Part shown: piece after piece, positions 1 through 9,871 of the stretch
Layout of the letters: every line of letters begins with the position of its first letter
Numbering within the stretch: position 1 is the stretch's first letter
DNA from: Rhynchospora pubera
Taxonomy: Eukaryota > Streptophyta > Magnoliopsida > Poales > Cyperaceae
NCBI GenBank assembly: GCA_028095005.1
Contig: CM051460.1
Location: 235,432,742-235,496,741 of the forward strand
Direction of reading: 5' to 3'
DNA: 64,000 nt
The notes under the pieces: generated by a model
The model's database searches: none
Told to the model about the DNA's origin: nothing
Seen by the model: the letters and a program-made list of their open reading frames with translations, nothing else
Translations under genes and position numbers: made by a program

Positions 1-686
1 TGAAGTATGTTACTATTGACAAAGGAGAGAGATGTCTTTGACCCAACATCCCTCTCATACCCAACAACTCTTGCATTGTTCAATCTAATCACAAATTGGT
101 GGCTATTGATCAACTCACCATGGTTGGACCCGAGCAAGATGCCACTATTACCTACAACTGCGCAAGAGCCATACGGTTCGCCACTGTCTCTATTGCCATT
201 GAAAATCTCAATAGGCCTTTTGACGAGCTGTATTAGCTCTGACATTATAGAGTAGGGAAGCTCGGCGTGATGGGAACGGGCCCACGTGACAAGGGAATGG
301 CGGAAGAGAGGCAGGATGAGTTGGCGATCGGGAGGGTAATGGGTCTGAGCCCGAACAGGTAAGCGGATCCGGGCGAGAGATCGAGGCCGAACGTTGTCAT
401 CAGACCCGATGCGACGCCAGAGAGAGAGCGTACGGAACTTGCCTCCGATTGTGTCGAAGGATTCGAGCGAGGCGTGGAGGAGATCGGAGATGTCGGTGCG
501 GAGAGACGAATCGGCGGGGTCGTGGGAGGAGAGAGCGAGGAGAGTGGCATCGCCGTGAATATTGCGATCTTGAGGGGTGGATTGGTAGTGGGAGGAGCGG
601 GTAAGGGCGGAGCGAAAGGCGAGGCAGGCGAGGAGGAAGAGGAAGAGGAGAGGAAGGGGCAGAGAGCGGAGAGGTCGTTTCATCAT
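1..686 (-). CDS. Sialyltransferase-like protein (GT29 family), 5' part, runs off left edge
   Basis: The reverse strand is open from an ATG ATG pair (684-686 and 681-683), preceded in frame by TGA, down to base 1, giving at least 228 codons with no intron seen. The protein starts with MMKRPLRSL followed by a Leu/Phe-rich membrane anchor of about 18 residues, the type II topology of Golgi glycosyltransferases. At about residues 178-228 it reads GEPYGSCAVVGNSGILLGSN, then INSHQFVIRLNNA and DVGSKTSLSFVNSN. This is the sialylmotif L region (CAVVGNSG, the conserved Asn, and RxN). Plants carry a few such genes (the MGP2/SIA1 and SIA2 type of Arabidopsis, known for pollen tube and Golgi roles), but true CMP-sialic acid transfer in plants is not established. 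The very GC-rich first 400 coding bases differ from the AT-rich surroundings, which is common for 5' ends of plant genes. Motifs S, III and VS would lie beyond the window. Confidence 0.88.
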   Translation of the reverse strand, partial: MMKRPLRSLPLPLLFLFLLACLAFRSALTRSSHYQSTPQDRNIHGDATLLALSSHDPADSSLRTDISDLLHASLESFDTIGGKFRTLSLWRRIGSDDNVRPRSLARIRLPVRAQTHYPPDRQLILPLFRHSLVTWARSHHAELPYSIMSELIQLVKRPIEIFNGNRDSGEPYGSCAVVGNSGILLGSNHGELINSHQFVIRLNNARVVGYERDVGSKTSLSFVNSNIL

Positions 687-1199
687 CTCATCTCATCTCA
701 ACCGTTGGATTTATGCGGAGATGAGAGAATGGACGGTGGATGGAATCATGGAAGGGGTTGGAGAATGGACATTGTAGAAGGTTCTAATGCTGGGAGAGTG
801 GAGTATGGACTATGGAGTGATTCGGAAATTTGTTTTGTTAGGTTAGGTTGGTGGGAGAATGAAGAGCTGAACTGGGAAGAAGACACTGGAGTCTTCTCCT
901 AGACGACTGTTTGACTTTGATTATTAAACTAAAGAAACAAAAAAATTGATGATTTTCTTTGACTAATCTCCGCTCCTTCATGATCGCAGGCACTTTGTTT
1001 GTTTTAATAATAATAATAACTTTTATAAAGAAGGAACAAGTGGTTTGGTAAGAGTGGGCCTCTGAAAATAGCCCAACACCAAAATCTCTCTAATAGAAAT
1101 AATTATGAATAATATATAATAATTCAATTTCAAAGTCTCATTTCACTGTAGAAAGAATTCAAAAGTCTCATTTCACTTTAGAAAGAATTCAAATCGCAA
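687..1199. promoter_or_regulatory. Intergenic region between divergent transcription units
   Basis: This 0.5-kb stretch lies between the start of the sialyltransferase-like gene (leftward) and a pyrimidine-rich leader-like block (rightward, from about 1200). It contains a two-copy direct repeat (aaagtctcatttcactgtag at about 1131 and a near copy at about 1162). No ORF of note is seen. A shared bidirectional promoter is an inference from geometry only. Confidence 0.35.
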
Positions 1200-1589
1200 C
1201 GGTTCTCCTTACTGTTCAGTCTACGATGGATTAAATCCGATCCCTCTGTCTCCACTATCTCTTTCCTACACCTGCTCCTTCCGCTTTCCTATTCCCGTCT
1301 CTTTGTTGCTTCTGTGCGTCCCTTTCTTCTGTGCTTCCTGCTTCGTTGTACATACTGTCCTGCGCTCTTTCTGCCGTATCTGGTCTAATTCGTCTCTTTT
1401 CCGGACGGAGAGGTTGGGTGTTCTATGCTCTGCGGTCAATCCGTGTACGCCTGTCCTGAGCTTTATGCGCGCTCCAGAAGGGTCTTAATGGCACTATTGC
1501 CTTGCGAGGGTTTCCATCCTGCTTCTGTGCTCTCCCTCTCCTCTTGCTCCTTTTTTTCTTCTCGGATCCTTTCTTCCTATCTTATTTCG
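1200..1589 (+). other. Possible 5' leader exon of an unrecognised gene
   Basis: CT-rich sequence with base composition unlike its AT-rich flanks, ending at a good plant splice donor (cttatttcg, then gtgagttttt at 1590). The following 1.3 kb is T-rich and intron-like. Only short, unconvincing ORFs are present, so it would be an untranslated leader. The downstream partner exons, if any, would lie beyond the retrotransposon block (23.4-25.0 kb). Not recognised as any known gene. Confidence 0.3.
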
Positions 1590-3184
1590 GTGAGTTTTTC
1601 TACTCCGTTTGCTTTTCGTTTCTCTAATTCTTCTTCCTTTTTTTTTGTTTTTGCTTTCCACCTGTTTTTACTTTCATCCTCGATTTTCCTTTTTTCTTTT
1701 TTTCATTTTACCAAGTTGTACTGTTGGGCGTTCTGAGATTTGGGGCTACTGTCGGCTGGTTCTGTGCAAAGGTTTCTGATTCCTTTCAATTGGATTGTTT
1801 ATTTATTTTTTTTCTTTCTAATTTTTTTGGGATTTTCATGTAGGGCTCATGCTATGAAGATAGAAAGAGCTTTTTGACAATCCTCAAGATACCAAAATCA
1901 AGCCTAAATTGTAGTTGCCATAATTAAGTCGTACCTTCTCCTTTCAGGTTATAATATAATAGCATCTCTCTATTTCTTATTTTCAATTTCAATATATTTT
2001 TCTTATTTCCTGGATGAGGAAGCCAATATATATTATAAACTAATAATGTAGGCTCGGCTAACCATGGATCTGGCCTCAAGTTTTTCTTTTTATTTCAACC
2101 AATTTAGATCCTTTTTGAATTTTGGGACATGATTTTGCACTATGCAATTGTAGCAGCGAATGCGAGAATAAATGTTTCAGTTCCTGATGCATTGGTTACT
2201 TTAGTTTTAATTGCTTATATTTAGTTAAGTTGTCTGCCTCAAAGAGGAAGTTTATAACCGATCCCTTTCTTCGAGAAGTAAATAATGCAGATCGGATCCT
2301 CTCGATTCGCCCATTTATGTTTTTTTAGAGCAATTTATGATATTTTGCAGCTCTGTTGTTTGGTTATTTTAAATACATAGTTGCCCGTAAAGGAGTTCTT
2401 TTGTCTACTAGAATTTGTATCTCAATTGAATTAACTTCAGTTTTCATTTTTTTCCCCTTCGGCATCTTACTATTGATTCATTATTCCTTTCACCTTAGGT
2501 TGACCTACCAATTTGTTTCGGTGTTGCATGAGAACAATCTCCATGCAGTGAATAGGTATTTTCTTTCGATGACCCTTTGTCTTACAAATTACAATAATAT
2601 TTTAGGGTATATGATTTGCGAGCCAAAACTAGCCATCTGTATGAACAGAGAAATACATGAAGCATGGTTTCGAATCTGCCCAGGTTGTCCAATTCTATAC
2701 ATTTTTCCGATTTGTGTGCTCATCTGATTTTCTTCTATCATTTGCCTTGAGACATGACCCAAAGGTAGCAATGGTAATACTAATGTGATTTTCTTCTCTC
2801 TTTTGCCTTGGTGCTCTCAAACTATGAAAAGAAATATTAATTTAGGCTAATTTCGTTAAAATAATAATAATATACTGTGTTTGGAATGGAGGATCTCAGA
2901 TGTTGACAGTGATGCACATAGGAAAAATCATATTCTATTGCGGAGGCTAGCAGAACTTTTGAAAAAAAGAAGAGAGAAAGAAAATGTGATTGTTGATAGA
3001 AATTTGGATAAAATTGAGAGTAATAATTGCAAAAATAATTGTGAATAATTTAGGTTGTGCTGATTCTTAATTGCAAGAATTTAAAGCTTAAGTAGCTGTT
3101 GGTTCGATATAATCTTATAATATGTATCTGACAAATGAAAACACTATACAATAGTGATAATTTTGTCATCATGCTCACTATCAT
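1590..3184 (+). other. Intron-like AT-rich sequence with one exon-like open segment (2899-3048)
   Basis: Mostly T-rich, intron-like DNA. At 2898-2899 an acceptor-like ctcag precedes a 49-codon open segment (ends TAA 3046-3048) that is rich in Arg, Lys, Leu and Asn (contains RKNHILLRRLAELLKKRREK). It reads like coding sequence but I do not recognise the family. It may be an exon of the same broken gene as the leader at 1200-1589, or a captured fragment. The retrotransposon begins abruptly at 3185. Confidence 0.25.
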
Positions 3185-3479
3185 TTCGTGCCATTGCCTC
3201 TACAATTTTTGCACGGGGGGAGACGGTGAATATCACCAATGACAAGGAGATTGACATCCTATGGCACGTACTTCAACCCGAACCCCCTAAATTAGATTGG
3301 ATCAAGTTAATGGTGAAGCACTGGATTTATCAACGGGATATGGAAAACGCTAGGGGTAAAATCACTACGGGCTCCTTTGTTACAATCCTAGCCAAGCGCA
3401 TGGGCTTACCTTTACCCGAGCAAACCTTTTGCACCGGCTACATGTTCTATGATGATGATAGGTTCCGAGCCGCTCGCTT
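3185..3479 (+). pseudogene. Fragment of the env-position ORF (ORF3)
   Basis: About 98 codons identical to the middle of the 369-aa ORF3 (from the LRAIASTIFARG region to FRAARF). It is cut on the left against host sequence and on the right at the GCTT microhomology, where it fuses out of context to the pol tail, giving a short hybrid ORF that ends at 3495. It is a relic with no expected function. Confidence 0.9.
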
Positions 3480-3680
3480 TTTCCGGGCAAGTTAAAGTCA
3501 AGATGGTCCGGCCCTTTCCGAGTCGTCAAGGTTTACCCCTTTGGTGCCATTGACATTTGCGACAAAGACTCGGAGCCATTCAAGGTTAACGGACAACGCT
3601 TGAAGCACTATATCGCCAGTGAGGTGCAAGAAGAGATTCAAGCCATCAAGCTAGGCGAGCCAATTCCACGCGAAAGCTAG
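3476..3680 (+). pseudogene. C-terminal tail of pol (integrase end), truncated copy
   Basis: Identical to the last 68 codons of the pol frame at 16166-16370, ending at TAG 3678-3680. The tail holds the basic C-terminal region of integrase that follows the DDE core (KSRWSGPFRVVKVYPFGA). Everything upstream of it in this copy has been lost. Confidence 0.9.
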
Positions 3681-4060
3681 AGTAGCATGGTCAAGCTAGG
3701 GACCGAAAACAAGCGCTTCTTGGGAGGCAACCCAACGATTTCTCAACTCTTCTCTCTTTTATTTATATTAAAAAAAAATAAATAAAAAAAAACACAAATA
3801 TATATATATATATATATATATATTACAAATAGAATTTAATGATTTGTATTTGTTTGTTTTAGGTAAAATTCGAAGTCTAAACGAGGAAAGATGCATTCCA
3901 TGCTAGAGCACCTTGGGTTACGTGAGCCGACTAACCCCGATCGACCTCATATGGACTGCACAACATCTAAAGCAATGGAGCGATGCCATCCTGGACGAAA
4001 CAAGAGAACAAAGGAGTACAACAGCATGATGAAGTGATGAGAATCAGTGAAAATCACTTC

Positions 4061-4218
4061 CTGGTCGAGTCGAACAAATTGCTGGTCGAGTCGAACGGCA
4101 GCTGGGTGGATACTTATGCAAGGATCCAATCTGTTCGAAGCGAACAGACTGGTGGTCGACTCGACTGACAAGAGTAGTGCAAGGGGGGCCATACTGGGTC
4201 GCTGTTCGGATCGACCAG
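4061..4218 (+). repeat. 21-bp phased palindromic motif cluster A (5 copies)
   Basis: Copies of the 17-bp motif CTGKTCGRNYCGAMCAG start at 4061, 4082, 4131, 4152 and 4202. Pairs 4061/4082 and 4131/4152 are exactly 21 bp apart. The cluster lies 0.4 kb downstream of the pol stop, in non-coding DNA. Its duplicate is at 16763-16920. Confidence 0.9.
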
Positions 4219-5089
4219 TTGCCTGGGCCCATTATGCTTCAATGGACGCCTCCATTTTCTGAAGGGGCGCCTTTATCATTGCCTGAAGGGACGCCTCCAT
4301 TCAAGTACGTGGGAGACGCCCCCTGAGGCGCAATTAGCCGTTACAATGGACCCTTTGCCCATTAAACCCGACCCAAACCCGTTAAACCCATTAAATATTC
4401 AAAACCGCCCCCTTTCTTCCTCCCTCTCCCACTCGACCCATTTTTCCTCTCTCTCTCTCGTTCTCTTCTTCTCCAAACCGCACCAACCCTCCCAAATCCT
4501 CAACTTCCTCAATCCTCCACCATTTTAAGAGATCTAAAGCCCAAATTGCTCTCCTCTCTACTCTCTTCTCACTACTGGCCTTGGTTTTTGCTATTGAGGA
4601 TCCATTGCGACGGGTTTTTCGAGGCACGTTTAGCGAGGTTTCGGGGGATCTCAATTTTCTCACACTCCCTCTTAACTGGAAGCACTCTGGGGGTCTCGCC
4701 TATGTTCTAGGGTGTGATTGGAGGCCTCATATTGAAGTTTGATCGATAGACTTCACCACGGCTTCGACCCGACATCGTTTGGCATAAGTAAGGTCTCCCT
4801 TGCCATCTTCTCTCTTCTTAAGCACTCCTAGTACATTTCTCTTGCATCACAAAGACCCAAGGAGTGCCGGGAACCCCCTATTGCCGCTGCCCCATTTCAA
4901 ACCACCGCTAGTTCGTGAAATTGAGGTTTACAAAGGTCCAGTTACTTCTATTCCCTTTTCTTTTGTTCAATTGTGCCTTGTATTGGTTTGTTTGAGGGTT
5001 TTGTAAGTTTGTACCAGCGAATTTTGAGGTGTACCAGTGAAACGGGTCGACCCGTGCCAGTACCTGTCAGAACCTGCCTTTTCTCTCCT

Positions 5090-5200
5090 CTGGTCAGATC
5101 GAACAGTTACTTGGTCGGTCCGACCAGAGCACACGCCTTGCCAAAACCTCTGTCAAACCACTCTGTTCGGTTCGAACAACCCTCTGTTCGGTTCGACCAG
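5090..5200 (+). repeat. 21-bp phased palindromic motif cluster B (4 copies)
   Basis: Motif copies start at 5090, 5111, 5163 and 5184, two pairs with 21-bp spacing. The cluster sits immediately upstream of the probable ATG (5244) of ORF3, so it is in the leader. Its duplicate is at 17792-17902. Confidence 0.9.
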
Positions 5201-5243
5201 AGCACCCAAACCCTGCAATCACCTCACCTCTTGTCCCTTACCC

Positions 5244-6353
5244 ATGGCACCCAAACCAAGGACCCGTGCCAGTGCACGCCTAGCAGCCGCTGCTTCTTCT
5301 TCTCAACCCCAGCAGCACCCTATTGGGCCTGAGATGGATCCGGACTTGATCCGTAACCCCGCGGCAGCACCGTTTGAAAGGGATGCCAACTTTGGAATGC
5401 CTTGGAACTATATGTTTGAGAACTATCTAAGGATGAGGGATAGAATCTTTGAGCACACGAGGTTCATGGATATGGAGACATTAGAAACCTTTGGGGTAGC
5501 GGAGCAATTTTTGGAGATCACGAGCAATGCCGGTATTACCCCCGCCTTTTGGGAATTCCGAGAGAAGGCATACCAAGTCTACACCCAAGAGTTTCTCTCT
5601 TCTCTTCGACTCATGGAACAAGATGGCCGGGATTACATTTGGTTCCGGCTTGGGAACAACACTCATAAGGCATGGCTCGATGACTTGTCTGTGGTTTTCA
5701 AGTTAGAAAGAGGGGCGGTGGAGGAGACTACTTGGACAAGGGACCCTAATGATGAAGTTTTCGGGAGGCAAGTGTGGGAAAGGCTCACAGGCACAACTGG
5801 GGGTAGGCTTCAATCTAGGCATGTGCAGCACCCTACCCTTCGAATCGTTCTTCGTGCCATTGCCTCTACAATTTTTGCACGGGGGGAGACGGTGAATATC
5901 ACCAATGACAAGGAGATTGACATCCTATGGCACGTACTTCAACCCGAACCCCCTAAATTAGATTGGATCAAGTTAATGGTGAAGCACTGGATTTATCAAC
6001 GGGATATGGAAAACGCTAGGGGTAAAATCACTACGGGCTCCTTTGTTACAATCCTAGCCAAGCGCATGGGCTTACCTTTACCCGAGCAAACCTTTTGCAC
6101 CGGCTACATGTTCTATGATGATGATAGGTTCCGAGCCGCTCGCTTCTTGCAAATTTTCCGCGAGAGCCGGGACATATCCGAGCGATATTTGTGGGTGCGT
6201 GACAAGGGGAGCAACTTCTTTCTTCCATATCCTCACCGGGTATATCTCTCTAACTCTCTCTCTTGGCTAATTCCTCATGATTATGTGACTCCTAGGACAG
6301 CGGAGGAATTGCAACACCCAATCCCTAGGATCATCCCCCATGGAAACCGATGA
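5244..6353 (+). CDS. Athila ORF3 (env-position, plant transposon protein domain), truncated-copy version
   Basis: An ORF of 369 codons from MAPKPRTRASARLAAAAS. The frame stays open upstream to 5037, but that stretch is the motif-cluster leader, and the ATG at 5244 in ccc-atg-gc context gives the Lys/Arg/Ala-rich N terminus typical of Athila ORF3 proteins. The core (VEETTWTRDPNDEVF, then LRAIASTIFARGETVNITN and ILWHVL) resembles the putative plant transposon protein domain found downstream of pol in Athila elements; its function is not known. No transmembrane segment is obvious, so an envelope role is not supported. It ends with TGA overlapping the ATG of ORF4. Identical in sequence to the copy at 17946-19055. 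Confidence 0.8.
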   Translation: MAPKPRTRASARLAAAASSSQPQQHPIGPEMDPDLIRNPAAAPFERDANFGMPWNYMFENYLRMRDRIFEHTRFMDMETLETFGVAEQFLEITSNAGITPAFWEFREKAYQVYTQEFLSSLRLMEQDGRDYIWFRLGNNTHKAWLDDLSVVFKLERGAVEETTWTRDPNDEVFGRQVWERLTGTTGGRLQSRHVQHPTLRIVLRAIASTIFARGETVNITNDKEIDILWHVLQPEPPKLDWIKLMVKHWIYQRDMENARGKITTGSFVTILAKRMGLPLPEQTFCTGYMFYDDDRFRAARFLQIFRESRDISERYLWVRDKGSNFFLPYPHRVYLSNSLSWLIPHDYVTPRTAEELQHPIPRIIPHGNR

Positions 6354-6957
6354 AGCGGGGCCATCAACAAGGCCTAACTCGCCGCCTCGTGTACCCTTTC
6401 CTCAAGGGAGTGAGCCACAACCACAATGGGCCAACAATCTCATCCAAATGGTGGACAACCTCACTCAACTTCACTTGGACACACGGGATGAGATGCGCAA
6501 GGGCATGGCTGATTGCACCAAGAAGCTTGATCGTTTGAATAGGAAAGTTAGCATGGCCTATGACATGGCATTTGAGAGTCGCTTCTATTTGCAACGAGGG
6601 TATTGGCCACGTGATGATGAAGATCCGACCATGAGCCCGGGAGCCCAATCGGTTCATAGCCAAGCATCACCGCTTCCTTCTTCTCCACGGCAAACCTTCT
6701 CCGCTCACTTTGACTATGAGTTTTACCCATATCTTGGAGGGCAAGTCCTAGAGCCGCCACAGCAGCCCATGCCACCACCTTTTGAGGGACAATGGCGCCC
6801 CGCAAGCTCCGACCCTAGCTACTATCCATCTCTGGGCAACCAAGGAGAGGAGCAGCAGCAGCAGGAGCAGCAAGGCGATTTCTTTGGCGTTTTCCCAAGT
6901 TATGATGGTGGTTTCAACCAAGGCTCTTCCTCTAGGAGCCTCCCTCCTCCCTACTAA
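6340..6957 (+). CDS. Athila ORF4, Gln/Pro-rich C-terminal part of the env-position product
   Basis: 205 codons starting at an ATG that overlaps the end of ORF3 by 14 nt in the -1 frame. The N-terminal third (QMVDNLTQLHLDTRDEMRKG and on to KKLDRLNRKV) can form an amphipathic helix or coiled coil; the rest is rich in Pro, Gln, Ser and Gly, with a Q-run near the end. In related elements the ORF3 domain and a variable tail often form one protein, so this may be the tail of ORF3 reached by frameshift, or separated from it by a mutation. Identical copy at 19042-19659. Confidence 0.65.
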   Translation: METDEAGPSTRPNSPPRVPFPQGSEPQPQWANNLIQMVDNLTQLHLDTRDEMRKGMADCTKKLDRLNRKVSMAYDMAFESRFYLQRGYWPRDDEDPTMSPGAQSVHSQASPLPSSPRQTFSAHFDYEFYPYLGGQVLEPPQQPMPPPFEGQWRPASSDPSYYPSLGNQGEEQQQQEQQGDFFGVFPSYDGGFNQGSSSRSLPPPY

Positions 6958-7125
6958 AAGGTAACCATCAATTTCTCTCCTATTTGCTAATTCTGTGTGA
7001 AAGTATGCTTGGGACAAGCATTTGATAAGTTTGGGGGAGGGCATATAGGAGATAAATCGATTTGTGGGATGAAAAGGATATTTTTCTGTGAAAATGGGCA
7101 AATTTTTCTCGAATTTTTACTTTCT

Positions 7126-7300
7126 CTGGTCAAGTCGAACAAGCACTGGTCGAATCGAACATCTCTCTCTTGGAATTTATGCATAATTGTCTTCTCTGGT
7201 CGGTTCGAACGGGTACCTGGTCGATCCGACCAGTTCATAAAAAACTTGTTCTGTTCTACTCTTCGTTCGGTTCGAACATAGCTATGGTCGACTCGACCAG
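7126..7300 (+). repeat. 21-bp phased palindromic motif cluster C (6 copies)
   Basis: Motif copies start at 7126, 7146, 7196, 7217, 7263 and 7284: three pairs with spacings 20, 21 and 21 bp, separated by longer gaps. Located in the 3' UTR after ORF4. Duplicate at 19828-20002. Confidence 0.9.
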
Positions 7301-8445
7301 AACTTAAAATTTGCGCAATTTAGTATGATTTTGGCTTTGAAATAAGTTGGTTTTGCCTATTCTCTCGATTTGGATTTTAAATGACAACTCTCACACTGCT
7401 TGAACTTATTTTTGAGTCAAACAAAAATTTTCTCAAATGACCCTAGAATGTTTTGATATCATACTTGATCTTGCACCAATGGACCCAAACTGAAGTATTT
7501 TCTTTGAGATTTGAATTTGATGATGGATGCCTAGAATTGTTATTTCAAACTTAGTCAATTCTCACAAGTTTTTGCCGAGTGAACTGATTTGTATTTGACA
7601 AACTTTTGAAAGAAATTTATCGACTTTGAAAATTAAAAGATGAACTTTGTCTTGTTGAAATTGCTTTTTAATCGCTCGAATCACCAACGAGCAACAATAA
7701 ATGGGAAGTTAAATCAAATAGCGGTGAAAACGAGGACGCACTGAGGCCTTCTCCACTAACTTAACCACAAATTGGAGGGTATTGGGTTAATTACAAGCTG
7801 TCAGGAATTATAACTCAAAGTTTCGAGGTATAATTGGGGAGCTTGTAATTAATTTCTACCGGACCCGGTGCGAAAGCATTGGTAAAGGAGTTGTTGAGTA
7901 TTATGGCCCAAGTGTACCGTGGCCATAGTCGAGCAACACCCGTCCAACCTCCCTAGCGCGACATGTGCTAGTAGCAAACTTAAGGCCAATGATACCGCAT
8001 TATCCTCTAGGGTGTAAAGCCCCACTGCTCGACTTGCACACACAAAAAAAAAAAATTTTGGTGAAAAATTGAAATTGATTTAAGAAAAGTTTATTATAGA
8101 ATTTCTGAAGTTGATAAAGGCCTTTACAATTTTTTGAGAAATATGAAAAGGAACGGGTGATTGAAATTGAGATTGCTTTTGAAATATCAAAGAGGGGCTA
8201 GAGTTCTTAATTTTGGGAAAAGATTTCACTTAGGGCCAAGAGTTGTATTGATTAAGTTGTGAACACTTGACTTGGTTTATTCTTAAAATTATTGTTTGAC
8301 TCATTTGATGAAAGTGTGAGAAAATTTTAGGCACGAGCAATTGATTTCTATGTTGATTTCTTGGTTTGAGATATGACTTGATTTAGATTTAAGTATAGTC
8401 TAAGAATCTAAGCTTAGGGCGATGCTTGAGGACAAGCAAAGTTTA

Positions 8446-8459
8446 AGTTTGGGGGGATT
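8446..8459 (+). promoter_or_regulatory. Polypurine tract of the upstream copy
   Basis: The run aagtttggggggatt directly precedes the TG that opens the LTR at 8460, the expected place for the plus-strand primer. The same tract precedes the 3' LTR at 21146-21159. Confidence 0.85.
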
Positions 8460-8697
8460 TGACGTAGTCAATATTTATTGTTATTTGGACCGTACTTAGC
8501 ACTCAAAATAGACTCAAACCAATGAATTATTTGATAAATTGCTATGTTTTTCCAGGATTTGGTTCTGCCGTCGTTTCTTCTCTTCTATGTACAGGTTTTT
8601 GATGATTTCTGATGACTTTGGAGCGTATAGATGGATTCCCGACGTATTACGCACGCTAGATGACTCATTCCTAGCATTGGAGGCTTTATTCTCTCTT

Positions 8698-8884
8698 CTG
8701 GTCGACCCAAACAGATTCCTGTTCGAATCGACCTAGACTCATGGCTATCAGGCGACATCTCCTTCGTTCAGTCGATCCGACTGCCTGGCTGTTCGATCCG
8801 ACTGGACCTCACAGTGGCATGCTTGCGTGGCTGCTTTCTCTCTCTCCTGTTCGGTTCGACTGCCCACCTATTCGATCCGACCAG
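8698..8884 (+). repeat. 21-bp phased palindromic motif cluster D (6 copies) in LTR U3
   Basis: Copies start at 8698, 8719, 8768, 8789, 8847 and 8868, which is three pairs each spaced exactly 21 bp. They lie about 110-295 bp upstream of the LTR TATA box, an enhancer-like position. Some copies are degenerate (for example the half-decayed one at 8768). Duplicate in the 3' LTR at 21398-21584. Confidence 0.88.
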
Positions 8885-8992
8885 GTTGCCGCCATATCAC
8901 TTATGGTAGTATTTCTTGTATGGAAATTGATTGTTATGGCAATTTCTTGCGCCCTGGTGCCCTAGCCTTCCATCCTTGCGACCTGGGATATC

Positions 8993-9000
8993 TATATATA
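8993..9000 (+). promoter_or_regulatory. LTR TATA box
   Basis: TATATATA in the sequence gggatatctatatatacccttg, the only strong TATA-like site downstream of the U3 motif cluster; the identical site in the 3' LTR is at 21693-21700. The U3/R boundary is inferred from it. Confidence 0.55.
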
Positions 9001-9791
9001 CCCTTGAGGCCTGAAGAAAAGGGGATTCGCTTCTCAATACCATTTTCCACTTTTCTAAGGGCCAATTTCTCTCTTTTCCTTGGGAATCATCATCCTTGTG
9101 ACGACGGCAGCAGTGTTTCACGTGATATCTCCATCTAGCATCACTCCATCGCCTTGAAGATCGTGATCAAAAGCATAAGGAGTATTTGGTTTTATTTCTT
9201 TATGTTTTTATCTTGTGATTCGATGGGCTTGTATCTTTATTGTTGTTTATCTCTTGTTGTTTGCTTTGATACTATGTTAGGCTAGTCCTTTTTATAGCCT
9301 TAGGATTAGGAGAGTAACTCTATGTTTGGATGAAGTTAGTTTGATATGCTATGAATTGCTATGTTTTGAGACCTAGTTTATTATGAATTAATTAGTTGCT
9401 TGAGTTAATTACTTGTTGATTTCTCTAATTATCTTCTAGTTGAACAGCTGCATCTAGTAAGTCTAAGTTAGGAATAGCAAGTCTAGATTGATTTAAGTAT
9501 TTGGAGTAAATCTTAGAACCGAAAGGGGAGATTAGTTTGCATCAAAAGTGCGACTTTTAGATTAGTACAAAAGACTTCTAAATACTCTTAAGAACTCTGA
9601 TAAACTGGTTTAACGAGTTGAATTCTATACCAAAAGTTGTGAACCAATCGAGTTAAATAGGTTAGATTGTGAACAAACCAGAATCTGTTCCAACACGCGA
9701 AGGCTGAGGTTTAGGTTAGCTAGGTTAGTCCAATTAAACCTAACTCAAAACATAGTAAACATAGTAGACAAACCCAACACACCTTTACCCT

Positions 9792-9871
9792 CTGGTCGAA
9801 CCGAACAGAGATCTGGTCGAACTGAACAGACCACTGTTCGAATCGAACAGATTTGTGTTCGAATTGACCAG
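9792..9871 (+). repeat. 21-bp phased palindromic motif cluster E (4 copies in exact phase)
   Basis: Motif copies start at 9792, 9813, 9834 and 9855, four in a row at exactly 21-bp steps, with variable 4-bp spacers. Lies in the transcribed (R/U5) half of the LTR. Duplicate at 22492-22571. Confidence 0.93.

Larger units (their letters stand above)
3185..8459 (+). mobile_element. Truncated upstream copy of the Athila-type retrotransposon internal region
   Basis: From 3185 the sequence matches internal parts of the complete element to its right. 3185-3479 equals 5851-6145 (part of the env-position ORF); 3476-8459 equals 16166-21159 (end of pol, env-position ORFs, 3' UTR, polypurine tract). The order is wrong for one element: the ORF3 piece lies before the pol tail. 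The simplest reading is a tandem array in which a large stretch (rest of ORF3, LTR, gag, most of pol) was deleted, leaving a GCTT microhomology at 3476-3479. This copy has no left LTR; its right LTR is the shared one at 8460. Confidence 0.9.
6958..8459 (+). other. 3' UTR of the truncated Athila copy
   Basis: Non-coding. Holds a purine tract aagtttgggggaggg at 7027-7041 that resembles the real polypurine tract, motif cluster C, a GC-richer block at about 7690-8040 with several potential stem arms (for example caagctgtc...gagcttg around 7795-7850), an A-run at 8043-8055, and the final polypurine tract at 8446-8459. Confidence 0.7.

Noticed and set aside
474..902. 142-codon + strand ORF opposite the sialyltransferase-like gene
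   Set aside because: Gly/Glu-rich antisense shadow of the GC-rich coding exon; no domain and no splice or start support.
5037..5243. N-terminal extension of ORF3 from the ATG at 5037 (and 17739)
   Set aside because: The extension is only motif cluster B translated by chance; the ATG at 5244 starts the typical basic N terminus.
6748..7101. 117-codon reverse ORF with a poly-Leu stretch
   Set aside because: It is the antisense of the Gln-rich ORF4; the Leu run is the complement of the CAG repeat.
9792..9871. CRISPR-like array from regular spacing of palindromic repeats
   Set aside because: Spacers are only 4 bp, copies are degenerate and the host is a plant; not a CRISPR array.
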